From positions 521,083 to 585,082 of the forward strand of contig NZ_QTPP01000001.1 in assembly GCF_003853415.1 (NCBI RefSeq): 64,000 nucleotides of DNA. Reading direction: 5' to 3'. Each line of letters opens with the position of its first letter. The first letter of the stretch is position 1. The notes below the pieces were generated by a model that made no database searches, was not told the DNA's origin, and saw nothing but the letters and a program-made list of their open reading frames with translations. A program made the translations under genes and the position numbers. The stretch comes from Burkholderia sp. Bp9142 (GTDB lineage: Bacteria > Pseudomonadota > Gammaproteobacteria > Burkholderiales > Burkholderiaceae). Below are positions 26,165 to 34,106 of the stretch, piece by piece.

Positions 26165-27793
26165 ATGCCCGATTCCGCTTCCCTGCAGCAGCTGTTTCCC
26201 GCCTATCAGGACATCCCCGCCGAGTTCCGGCTCACCGCGCCGATCCACCAGCGCGTGTCGCTCGTCGACGGCGAGTTGCGCGCGTGGGACGGCACGACCA
26301 AGACCGTGCTGTCGCCCGTATGCGTGCGCCAGCAGGACGGCAGCGTCGCGCAGATGGAGATCGGCAGCTACCCGGTGATGGGCGAGACGGAAAGCGACGC
26401 GGCGCTCGACGCCGCGGTGCGCGCGTACGACTCGGGCCGCGGCGAGTGGCCCACGATGAAGGTCGAGCAGCGCATCGCGTGCATGCAGGACTTCATCAAG
26501 CGGATGGTCACGCAGCGCGAGCGGGTCGTGAACCTGATCATGTGGGAGATCGGCAAGAGCCTCGCCGATTCGCAGAAGGAGTTCGACCGCACCGTCACGT
26601 ACATGACGCAGACGATCGACGCGCTGAAGGAGCTCGACAACGCGAACTCGCGCTTCGTGATCGCGGAAGGCACGATCGGCCAGATCCGCCGCACGCCGCT
26701 CGGCGTCGTGCTGTGCATGGGGCCGTACAACTATCCGCTGAACGAAACCTTCGCGACGCTGATCCCCGCGCTGCTGATGGGCAACACCGTGGTGTTCAAG
26801 CCGCCGCAGTACGGCACGCTGCTGTTCGAGCCGCTGCTCGAGGCGTTCCGCGACGCGTTCCCGAAAGGCGTGATCAACACGATCTACGCGCCGGGCGCGG
26901 TGGTCGTGCCGCACATGCTCGCGTCGGGCAAGATCAACGTGCTCGCGCTGATCGGGTCGAGCAAGGTCGCCGATCACCTGAAGAAGCAGCATCCGAAGTC
27001 GCACCGGCTGCGCGCGATCCTCGGCCTCGACGCGAAGAACGCGGCGATCGTGCTGCCGGACGCCGATCTCGACCTCACCGTGAAGGAGTGCCTGCTCGGC
27101 GCGCTGTCGTTCAACGGCCAGCGCTGTACCGCGCTGAAGATGCTGCTCGTGCATCGGTCGATCGTCGACGAATTCCTGAAGCGCTTCACCGCCGCGCTCG
27201 AACAGCTGAAGATCGGCATGCCGTGGGAAAAAGGCGTCAGCATCACGCCGCTGCCGGGCATGCATCGCACCGCATACATGACCGACGCGATCGACGACGC
27301 GAAGGCCAGGGGCGCGCAGGTCGTCAACCACTCGGGCGGCGAGTTCAGCAAGACGCTGTTCTATCCGGCCGTCGTGTATCCGGTGACCGAAGGAATGAAG
27401 CTGTACCGCGAGGAGCAGTTCGGGCCGATCATCCCGGTCGCGCCGTTCGACGACGTGGACACCGCGCTCGACTACGTGACCACGTCGGAGCACGGCCAGC
27501 AGGTCAGCATCTTCGGTTCCGATCCGGCACAGATCGGCGCGCTCGTCGATCCGCTCGTCAACCAGGTGTGCCGAGTGAACATCAACTGCCAGTGCCAGCG
27601 CGGGCCCGACGTGTTCCCGTTCGCGGGACGCAAGGACTCGGCGGAAGGCACGCTGTCGGTGACCGATGCGCTGCGCGCGTTCTCGATCCGCTCGATGGTC
27701 GCGGCGAAGCAGACCGACGGCAGCAAGCAGCTGCTCGATTCGATCGTGTCGGATCACCACTCGAAGTTCATCAACACGGGCTTCATTTTCTGA
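26165..27793 (+). CDS. NADP-type aldehyde dehydrogenase, GapN-like
   Basis: 542 residues from ATG 26165. The catalytic Cys is in FNGQRCTALK, the cofactor loop in LIGSSKVADHL, and TPLGVVLCMGPYNYPLNE and GRKDSAEGTLS are family-typical. The canonical ELGGK general-base motif reads GLDAK here, so the usual Glu is not at its normal place. The length is greater than typical ALDHs (about 490) because of an N-terminal extension. Closest in feel to non-phosphorylating glyceraldehyde-3-phosphate dehydrogenases; substrate not certain. Confidence 0.85.
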   Translation: MPDSASLQQLFPAYQDIPAEFRLTAPIHQRVSLVDGELRAWDGTTKTVLSPVCVRQQDGSVAQMEIGSYPVMGETESDAALDAAVRAYDSGRGEWPTMKVEQRIACMQDFIKRMVTQRERVVNLIMWEIGKSLADSQKEFDRTVTYMTQTIDALKELDNANSRFVIAEGTIGQIRRTPLGVVLCMGPYNYPLNETFATLIPALLMGNTVVFKPPQYGTLLFEPLLEAFRDAFPKGVINTIYAPGAVVVPHMLASGKINVLALIGSSKVADHLKKQHPKSHRLRAILGLDAKNAAIVLPDADLDLTVKECLLGALSFNGQRCTALKMLLVHRSIVDEFLKRFTAALEQLKIGMPWEKGVSITPLPGMHRTAYMTDAIDDAKARGAQVVNHSGGEFSKTLFYPAVVYPVTEGMKLYREEQFGPIIPVAPFDDVDTALDYVTTSEHGQQVSIFGSDPAQIGALVDPLVNQVCRVNINCQCQRGPDVFPFAGRKDSAEGTLSVTDALRAFSIRSMVAAKQTDGSKQLLDSIVSDHHSKFINTGFIF

Positions 27794-27987
27794 AGCGGGG
27801 CGCGGGCGTCGCCGCGCCCGCCCGGCGTGTCGCGCCCGCGTTGTCCGTCGCGAGTCGGCGGACTACCGCGCGAGCGCGGCCGGCACTTCCTTCCGGTCGT
27901 CCGGATCCTTTTCGTGGATCGCGAGTACGACACGCGTCGCGTCGATGTGCGCGAGCACGGAATATGCGCGGATGCCGGACATCGCGA

Positions 27988-28620
27988 TTACACGTTCGAC
28001 GCCAGCAACCGGATCCCCGCCACGCCGAACACCACCGCGAGACACGCCTCCATCGCGCGCCGGCCGCGCACGTACAGCCGGCGCGCGCCGTCCGTCGAGA
28101 ACACCAGCGCATAGCTGCCGAACACCAGGCATCCGATTACGATGCAGCCCGGCACGACGGCGCCTCGCGCCGCGCCCGCGCCGTTCGACGACAGCGCGAC
28201 GATCGACACCCACACCAGGATGGCTTTCGGATTCGTCAGGTGCAGCATCGCGCCGCGTGCATAGAAGCGCGACAGCTTCCGCTCGGGCGCAGCCTTCAGC
28301 GTCGTGGCCGCCCTGGCCGACCATGCGGTGCGGCCCGACTTGAACGCGAGCCACAGCAGATACACGCCGCCGAACAGCTTGATCGCGACCAGCAGCTTCG
28401 ACCACGCGAGCAGCGCCGCCGATACGCCGAGCGCGGCCACCGTCGCCCAGAACATCGCGCCCGAGATGACGCCGAGCGCGAACGCGAGCGCCGCCTTGCG
28501 GCCATGGTTCGCGGCAACCGACATGATCGCGAGATTGCTCGGGCCGGGGCTGGCCGAGCCGACGAAATAGGCCGCGTAGGCCAGCAGCAGGTTGGCCGAG
28601 AAGAAGGTGTGAACGCTCAT
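27988..28620 (-). CDS. LysE/RhtB-family amino-acid exporter
   Basis: 210 residues, six hydrophobic spans. FVGSASPGPSNLAIMSVAANHG and the inner-loop FYARGAMLHLTNPKAILVWVSI are signatures of the RhtB branch, which exports amino acids or homoserine-like compounds. GCGAGG precedes ATG 28620. Convergent with the aldehyde dehydrogenase across a 194-bp gap containing no gene. Confidence 0.9.
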   Translation of the reverse strand: MSVHTFFSANLLLAYAAYFVGSASPGPSNLAIMSVAANHGRKAALAFALGVISGAMFWATVAALGVSAALLAWSKLLVAIKLFGGVYLLWLAFKSGRTAWSARAATTLKAAPERKLSRFYARGAMLHLTNPKAILVWVSIVALSSNGAGAARGAVVPGCIVIGCLVFGSYALVFSTDGARRLYVRGRRAMEACLAVVFGVAGIRLLASNV

Positions 28621-29244
28621 GTCGAACCTCGCAGGGATGATGCGGAGATTGTTCGCAATCGCGGCTCGGCTGCCCATGGACAGTTGTCCGGTTATTCGCT
28701 GGGCCAGTTGGATGGCGTGGGCGACGTCGGTTGCATGCGCATCCGGATCGCCGCGCGCAAAAACGTCTCGGTTATGAAACATCCGGCGCATGCGTCGCGG
28801 CATTTTTTCGTGCGGCGGGTGTCGTCGCGGTTCGCCGCGCGCAACCCGCCCGACGCGCACGGACACCGACCGGACGCCGTCGACGCACGCGAGCCGCGAC
28901 ATGCCACCTGTTCGTCGAGGCAACATGAGCCGGTTTTGGCGCGGCGTTACGTTACATCGCTGAAGCATTTCATCCGTCCGGCCCGTGTCGCGCAGCCGAT
29001 CGCAACCGCGCGCAGCGTATGGGCGCCCTCTTCGATTTTCCGCGCGAGCCAGTATCGGCGGGACGGGATGGCCGCTGCCGCGCCCCGCGTCAACCATGAC
29101 CAACAACCGGATCGCGATGCTGGTACGGAACCTGCATTCGCATTGCAGTGACAGCCGCGCCGCCGATCGGCGCGGAGATGAACCCGGATCGCGATTCGTC
29201 CCCCGGATACGCCCGAACGATCCACGCACGCAACGAGGCTCCTC
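28621..29244. other. Non-coding 624-bp stretch, nothing recognised
   Basis: Lies between divergent genes. Overlapping frames on both strands resemble shadows rather than genes: none has a ribosome site or a recognisable motif. Probably holds the promoters of the LysE-type gene and of the small hypothetical gene. Confidence 0.45.
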
Positions 29245-29568
29245 ATGGATGCGCTGCCCAACTCGTCGGATACGTCGTTCCAGCTCTTTCTCGCGAAACT
29301 GCTCGAACAGCCTCAGCCCGAATGGACCGAGAAACAGCAGATGGAACTCGAGATGGCGCGCGCGCTGTCGACCCAGATGGTCCACTTCGCGGAAGGCATG
29401 CGCGGCGGCAACGCGGATCTCGCGCGCTGCCTCGTGCTGCTGCGCTACGCGAAGGTCCTCGACTTCATGCTGACGTCGCTCGCCGCGCGCCGCGACATTC
29501 ATCCGCAGACGCTGCGCACGCTGTTCCGGCTCGCGAATCTGAAGGTCGACGATGCGTATCCGGTCTGA
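29245..29568 (+). CDS. Hypothetical helical protein, 107 residues
   Basis: Not recognised. Starts MDALPNSSDTSFQLFLAKLL, hydrophilic and largely helical, no signal or membrane span, no Cys cluster. The upstream ACGAGGC is a passable ribosome site. The stop codon lies inside the first unit of a 42-bp tandem repeat. Codon usage matches neighbours, supporting it as real. Confidence 0.6.
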   Translation: MDALPNSSDTSFQLFLAKLLEQPQPEWTEKQQMELEMARALSTQMVHFAEGMRGGNADLARCLVLLRYAKVLDFMLTSLAARRDIHPQTLRTLFRLANLKVDDAYPV

Positions 29569-29686
29569 GCCGGTGTCGGGCCGCACCACACACCGACCTC
29601 ACCGGTCTGAGCCGGTGTCGGGCCGCACCGCACACCGACCTCACCGGTCTGAGCCGGTGTCGGGCCGCACCACACACCGCCCTCAC
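29562..29686. repeat. Three tandem 42-bp repeats filling a convergent gene gap
   Basis: Units begin GGTCTGAGCCGGTGTCGGGC at 29562, 29604 and 29646. Units 1 and 2 differ at one base; unit 3 differs near its end. Unit 1 contains the stop of the upstream hypothetical gene and unit 3 meets the stop of the oxidoreductase gene from the other side. Each junction has ACCGG-TCTGAG-CCGGT, a small hairpin. Confidence 0.95.
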
Positions 29687-30924
29687 GACTGGCGCGCCGC
29701 CCGCCCCGCCATCCACTTGCGGTAACGCCGCGTCTGGCACTGCGCGGCCACCTGCTGCGACACCAGCGCGCGCAGCGGCGACACGCCCGGATGCGTGCGC
29801 CGCCCGGCGCTCAACCGGGCGAGCTGGAACTTCACGACGGCCATGTTCGCCAGCGCGCCCAGCGCCTTGTTCTTCCACCGGATCGGCTGCAGCGCCGGCG
29901 CGCTGTCCTTGCCGGCCTGCCAGTCGCGCGGCAGGTTCGGCTCGATCGACAGCGCGGTCGCGATGCCGACCATCGCCACGCCGCTGGCGACCACCTGCTC
30001 GGCCACCGCGCGGCGCCGGATCCCGCCCGTGACCATCAGCGGCATGCGTGCGGCCGCCGCGATGTCCCGCGCGAATTCGAGGAAATACGCTTCGCGGGCC
30101 AGCGTGCGTCCGTCGCGCGCCTCGCCCTGCATCGCCGGCACTTCGTAGCTGCCGCCCGACAGTTCGACGAGATCGACGCCGAGCGGATTCAGCAGTTCGA
30201 CGACGCGCTTCGCATCGTCCGCGCTGAAGCCGCCGCGCTGGAAGTCGGCCGAATTCAGCTTGACCGACACGACGAACGCCGGCGACACCGTCGCCCGCAC
30301 GGCGCGGACGATGTCGAGCAGCAGCCGCGCGCGGTGCTCGATGCTGCCGCCCCACGCGTCCTGCCGGCGGTTCGTCAGCGGCGACAGGAACTGGCTCAGC
30401 AGGTAGCCGTGCGCCGCGTGGATCTGCACGCCGGTGAAGCCGCCTTGCTCGGCGAGCTGCGCGGCGCGCACGAAGCGCTGCCGCACGTCGTCGATGTCGG
30501 CTTCCGTCATCTCCTTCGGCACCGGAAACTGCTTCGACAGCGCGCCGAGCGCGAGCGGCACGGCCGACGGCGCGAGCGTCGTCTGGCCGAGCGCCGCCTG
30601 CATCTGGCGCCCCGGATGGTTGATCTGCATCCACACGTGCGCGCCGCCGGAGCGCGCGACCTGCGCCCACCGGCGGAAGCGGTCGAGATGCGCGTCGCTG
30701 TCGAGCACGACGCCGTTCGGCCCCGTCATCGCGCGGCCGTCCACCATCACGTTGCCGGTCAGGATCAGGCCGGCCCGGCCGTCGGCCCACGCCTGGTACA
30801 GGCGCAGCAACGCGTCGGACGGCGCGTGATCCGCATCGGCCATGTTCTCTTCCATCGCGGCCTTGGCGAGCCGGTTCGGAATGACGGCGCCATTGGGCAG
30901 GGTGAGGGGGGCAAACAGGTTCAT
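29683..30924 (-). CDS. NADH:flavin oxidoreductase, Old Yellow Enzyme family
   Basis: 413 residues from ATG 30924, eight bases after GAGG; an ATG at 30933 has the GAGG too close. FMN-barrel motifs: LTLPNGAVIPNRLAKAAM, WMQINHPGRQ, GVQIHAAHGYLLSQFLSP, GGSIEHRARLLLDIV, and LMVTGGIRRR. These enzymes reduce activated C=C bonds, often quinones or electrophiles. It faces a MerR regulator across a promoter of MerR type, so it is probably induced by electrophilic or redox stress. Confidence 0.92.
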   Translation of the reverse strand: MNLFAPLTLPNGAVIPNRLAKAAMEENMADADHAPSDALLRLYQAWADGRAGLILTGNVMVDGRAMTGPNGVVLDSDAHLDRFRRWAQVARSGGAHVWMQINHPGRQMQAALGQTTLAPSAVPLALGALSKQFPVPKEMTEADIDDVRQRFVRAAQLAEQGGFTGVQIHAAHGYLLSQFLSPLTNRRQDAWGGSIEHRARLLLDIVRAVRATVSPAFVVSVKLNSADFQRGGFSADDAKRVVELLNPLGVDLVELSGGSYEVPAMQGEARDGRTLAREAYFLEFARDIAAAARMPLMVTGGIRRRAVAEQVVASGVAMVGIATALSIEPNLPRDWQAGKDSAPALQPIRWKNKALGALANMAVVKFQLARLSAGRRTHPGVSPLRALVSQQVAAQCQTRRYRKWMAGRAARQS

Positions 30925-30948
30925 GGTGGGCATCCTCGATTGACGATG

Positions 30949-30990
30949 CCCAACCATAACTTTAAAGTCAACTTCAAGGTCAAGCCCCAG
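30949..30990 (-). promoter_or_regulatory. MerR-type promoter/operator with 19-bp spacer
   Basis: On the minus strand TTGACC and TATGGT are separated by exactly 19 bases, the elongated spacing characteristic of MerR-controlled promoters, and the spacer holds the imperfect dyad ACCTTGAAGT/ACTTTAAAGT. It drives the flavin oxidoreductase gene; merR starts 10 bp beyond it on the plus strand. Confidence 0.85.
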
Positions 30991-30999
30991 GAGCACACC

Positions 31000-31467
31000 A
31001 TGAAAATCGGCGAGCTGGCGCGCGCCAGCGGCATCGCGGCGTCGCGCATCCGGTTCTACGAAGCGAGCGGCCTGCTCGAACCGGCACGCCGGCAGGCGAA
31101 CGGCTATCGGGAATACGGGCCGGAAGCGCTGACGCGGCTCGCGATCATCGACCGCGCGCAGTGCGCGGGTTTCGCGCTAGACGAAATCCGCGCCGTGCTG
31201 CCGCCCAATCTCGGCGCGTGGCCGCGCGACGAGCTGCTGCATGCGCTGCGGCACAAGGTCGACGAAATCGTGCTGCTCGAACAGCGGCTCGCGCAGAACC
31301 GGCGCAACCTGCAGGCGCTGATCGACGAGATCGCGAACAAGCCCGCCGGCGAGGATTGCGCGGGCGCCGCGCAACGCATGCTCGACAAGCTGTGCAAGGA
31401 AGAGGCCGAGGCGGTATCGGCGCCTGCGCCGGTGCCGCACCCGCGGCCGGTACGCAAGCGTGCGTGA
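31000..31467 (+). CDS. MerR-family regulator of the flavin oxidoreductase
   Basis: 155 residues with CAGGAG upstream. N-terminal winged helix MKIGELARASGIAASRIRFYE and the coiled coil DEIVLLEQRLAQNRRNLQAL. The C-terminal part carries two cysteines (GEDCAGAAQRM, KLCKE) but not the CueR CxnC loop, so it is more like SoxR-related or ligand-sensing members. Divergent with the oxidoreductase and an elongated-spacer promoter between them. Confidence 0.9.
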   Translation: MKIGELARASGIAASRIRFYEASGLLEPARRQANGYREYGPEALTRLAIIDRAQCAGFALDEIRAVLPPNLGAWPRDELLHALRHKVDEIVLLEQRLAQNRRNLQALIDEIANKPAGEDCAGAAQRMLDKLCKEEAEAVSAPAPVPHPRPVRKRA

Positions 31468-31612
31468 GCGCGCGTGCCGCATGTAGGCGCCGGCTGTGCG
31501 CGGCGCACGGCCACGTGGATTGGCTTACGTCGCAGGTAATCGACGCGCGTCGCCCGCGCGCCGATCATGGCCGCACCGATCGACGCATCGTATCGACACC
31601 CCGGAGCCCGCC

Positions 31613-31933
31613 ATGACCGCCTACGCCATCGCCCACCTGCACGATGTCGAAATGTGCGACGACATCGTCGAATACCTCGAACGCATCGACGGCACGCTCG
31701 CGCCGTTCGACGGCCATTTCGTCATTCACGGCGCGCGGCCCGACGTGTGCGAAGGCGTGTGGCGCGGCGACCTGATCGCGATTGCGTTTCCCGATCTCGC
31801 CGCGGCGCGCGCATGGTACGAATCGGATGCGTACCGGTGGATCCAGCCGCTGCGCGCCCGGCACGCAAGCGGCCCGTTGATCCTGATCGACGGCGTGGAC
31901 GCGTCACACAAGGCGACCGACATCCTGCGCTGA
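31613..31933 (+). CDS. DUF1330-family protein
   Basis: 106 residues from ATG 31613; the longer frame from 31496 is not used. YAIAHLHDVEMCDDIVEYLERI, DGHFVIHGARP and IAFPDLAAARAWYESDAY are DUF1330 hallmarks, a ferredoxin-like alpha/beta barrel fold of unknown role. It lies tail to tail with the uronate dehydrogenase gene (28 bp). Confidence 0.88.
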   Translation: MTAYAIAHLHDVEMCDDIVEYLERIDGTLAPFDGHFVIHGARPDVCEGVWRGDLIAIAFPDLAAARAWYESDAYRWIQPLRARHASGPLILIDGVDASHKATDILR

Positions 31934-31961
31934 GCCGCGATGCCGGCGACGCGTGCGACGC

Positions 31962-32798
31962 CTACTTCGCGTTGCGCTCCATCGGCTCGCCGACGACGAA
32001 ACCGCCGCCCTGGTAGCGCTGCGCCGGATCGTCGTACTCGGCCGTCGGCGCCGTCGGCGGGAACAGCCCCGCGAACTGCTCGGAGCTGTCCTGCGGCCGG
32101 AAGCCGAGGAAGCCGGCCTTCATGTTGTCCCACCACTTCACCGGGTTGTCCGACACGCCGTAGACAATCGCGTGCCCGACGCGGTTCGTCAGCAGCGAGC
32201 AGCGCACGAGCTCGATGAAGTCGCGATAGCTGAGAAACGTCACGAGCATGCGCGGATTCTTCGGCGCCTCGAACGACGAGCCGATCCGCAGGCACACCGT
32301 CTCGATCCCGAAGCGGTCGAAGTAGTAGCGCGACAGCGACTCGCCGAAGCATTTCGTCACGCCATAGAGACTGTCCGGGCGCAGCGGCGAATCGGCGTCG
32401 AGCACCTCCGTGACCGGATGAAAACCAATCGCATGGTTCGAGCTCGCGAACACGATCCGCTTCACGCCGTGCTTGCGCGCGGCTTCGTACAGGTTGTACG
32501 TGCCGGTGATGTTCGCATCGACGAGATCGTCGAACGGCGCGTCGACCGAAATGCCGCCGAGGTGGACGATCGCGTCGACGCCGTCGACGAGTTCCATCAC
32601 CGCCGGCCGGTCGGCCAGGTCGACGACACGGGTTTCTTCGTGCGGGGCGGCGTCGTCCAGCGCGGCGATGTCGCTCACGCGCACGACGTCGGCCCAGTTC
32701 GCCAGCGCGCCGCGCACCTGACGGCCGAGGTTGCCGGCCGCGCCGGTCAGCAGCAGGCGCCCGAACGGCTTGCGTGCGCCGGTGGATGAGGCGTTCAT
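31962..32798 (-). CDS. udh: Uronate dehydrogenase-like NAD-dependent SDR/epimerase
   Basis: 278 residues with AAGGAGA upstream. Rossmann start LLLTGAAGNLGRQVR, VHLGGISVDAPFDD, SSNHAIGF and catalytic YGVTK match uronate dehydrogenase, which oxidises galacturonate and glucuronate to aldarolactones. A LacI regulator is divergent and an ExuT-like transporter follows; all three carry a GGAAAACG half-site, so they form one hexuronate regulon. Confidence 0.82.
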   Translation of the reverse strand: MNASSTGARKPFGRLLLTGAAGNLGRQVRGALANWADVVRVSDIAALDDAAPHEETRVVDLADRPAVMELVDGVDAIVHLGGISVDAPFDDLVDANITGTYNLYEAARKHGVKRIVFASSNHAIGFHPVTEVLDADSPLRPDSLYGVTKCFGESLSRYYFDRFGIETVCLRIGSSFEAPKNPRMLVTFLSYRDFIELVRCSLLTNRVGHAIVYGVSDNPVKWWDNMKAGFLGFRPQDSSEQFAGLFPPTAPTAEYDDPAQRYQGGGFVVGEPMERNAK

Positions 32799-32867
32799 CG
32801 AGTCTCCTTGAATCTGTCCTGAGGGTGTCCTGGAAGTTGCCCGAAATCGGTGGAATCGGTCGAAGTC

Positions 32868-32881
32868 GGAAAACGTTTTCC
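32868..32881. promoter_or_regulatory. LacI-type operator upstream of udh
   Basis: Perfect 14-bp palindrome GGAAAACGTTTTCC, 70 bp before the udh start. The central CG dyad is typical of LacI-family operators. Confidence 0.85.
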
Positions 32882-33004
32882 AACTATACGCGTGACAAAA
32901 GCCGAACGTCAATGTCCAAACCCGTTCGCAGTCGTCCGCACTTTCCCGATATCGGCCAGCGGCCGGACGCGGGCTTTTTCTGCCACAATCCGGCGTAAGC
33001 TGAC

Positions 33005-33016
33005 GAAAACGTTACC
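33005..33016. promoter_or_regulatory. Second, imperfect LacI-type half operator before lacI-type gene
   Basis: GAAAACGTTACC, matching the left arm and centre of the palindrome near udh, ends 6 bp before the regulator start. Suggests autoregulation. Confidence 0.55.
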
Positions 33017-33022
33017 CTTCCA

Positions 33023-34015
33023 ATGAAAAAAGTTTCCCCGACGATCCGCGACGTGGCGGCGGAAGCCGGCGTGTCGGTCGCGACGGTGTCCAAGTACGTG
33101 AACGGCACGCAGCGCTTTTCGCCGGCCGTCGAGGCGCGGCTCAAGGAAGCGATCGAGCGGCTCGGCTACCGTTCGAACCCGCTCGCGCGCTCGATGATCA
33201 CCGGGCGCACGCGCACCATCGGCCTCGTGATCCTCGACATCAGCAACCCGTACTTCACGAACGTCGTCAAAGGCGCGAACCGCGTCGCGCTCGAGCATGA
33301 CTACACGCTGCTGCTCGTCGATACCGAGGAGAGCCAGGCGCGCGAACGCTCGCTGATCGAGGCGCTCGCGCAGCGCGTCGACGGGCTGATCGTCAGCACG
33401 CGGATGCCCGACGAGGAAGCCGGCTGGATGCTCGACCTGCACAAGCCGCTCGTGCTGCTGCGGCGCAGCCCCGGCCTGCCGATTCCGAGCGTCGGCATCG
33501 ACAACCGGCTCGCCACCTACATGCTCGCGCGGCATCTGCTCAATCTCGGTCATACGCGCATCGCGTATCTCGGCTTCGGGACCGCGCGCGTGAACGACGA
33601 ACGGATCCTGGGCGCGCGCGACTGCCTCGCCGAAGCGGGGCTCACGCTCGACGTGCACGACGCGCATGCGCCGACCGCCGAGGCCGGCGAGCGCGCGTGC
33701 TCGCGCGTGATGCTCGGGCCGCAGCGTCCGCAGGCGGTGATCTGCTACAACGACCTGATCGCGCTCGGCTTCATGAAGGAAGCCGCGTCGCTCGGCTTCC
33801 GGCTGCCGCAGGACGTGTCCGTCACCGGCATCGACAACGTGCCGTACGGCGAATATGCGGCGCCCGCGCTGACCACCATCGACATCCAGAGCGAGAACAT
33901 GGGCGAGCTCGCGATGCAGAAGCTGATCGACGCGCTCGCCGGACGCACCGACGCGAGCTATTCGACGTTCGAGCCGCGGCTGATCATGCGCGCGTCGACG
34001 GCCGCCGCCGGTTGA
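33023..34015 (+). CDS. LacI-family transcription regulator of hexuronate genes
   Basis: 330 residues. Helix-turn-helix PTIRDVAAEAGVSVATVSKYVNG and sugar-binding domain (TIGLVILDISNPYFTNVVKG, ICYNDLIALGFMKEA, SVTGIDNVPYGEYAAPALTT). Divergent from udh. The operator motif found here and before the transporter indicates the target genes; inducer is probably a uronate or aldarate. Confidence 0.92.
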   Translation: MKKVSPTIRDVAAEAGVSVATVSKYVNGTQRFSPAVEARLKEAIERLGYRSNPLARSMITGRTRTIGLVILDISNPYFTNVVKGANRVALEHDYTLLLVDTEESQARERSLIEALAQRVDGLIVSTRMPDEEAGWMLDLHKPLVLLRRSPGLPIPSVGIDNRLATYMLARHLLNLGHTRIAYLGFGTARVNDERILGARDCLAEAGLTLDVHDAHAPTAEAGERACSRVMLGPQRPQAVICYNDLIALGFMKEAASLGFRLPQDVSVTGIDNVPYGEYAAPALTTIDIQSENMGELAMQKLIDALAGRTDASYSTFEPRLIMRASTAAAG

Positions 34016-34106
34016 AGCGCGCGCCCGCTCCGGCACCCATCGCTGCCGCGCATCGCAAACAGGAACGCGCCGCCTCCGGGCGGCGCGTTCGTTTGCCGGC
34101 ACGCGA

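Noticed and set aside
26150..27760. 536-residue minus-strand frame under the aldehyde dehydrogenase
   Set aside because: Shadow of the plus-strand gene; no domain motif and no ribosome site.
26056..29151. 1031-residue plus-strand frame running through two genes
   Set aside because: Arg-rich, no motif, spans the aldehyde dehydrogenase in another frame and the LysE-type gene in antisense.
29562..29686. CRISPR array
   Set aside because: The 42-bp units follow one another directly with no variable spacers.
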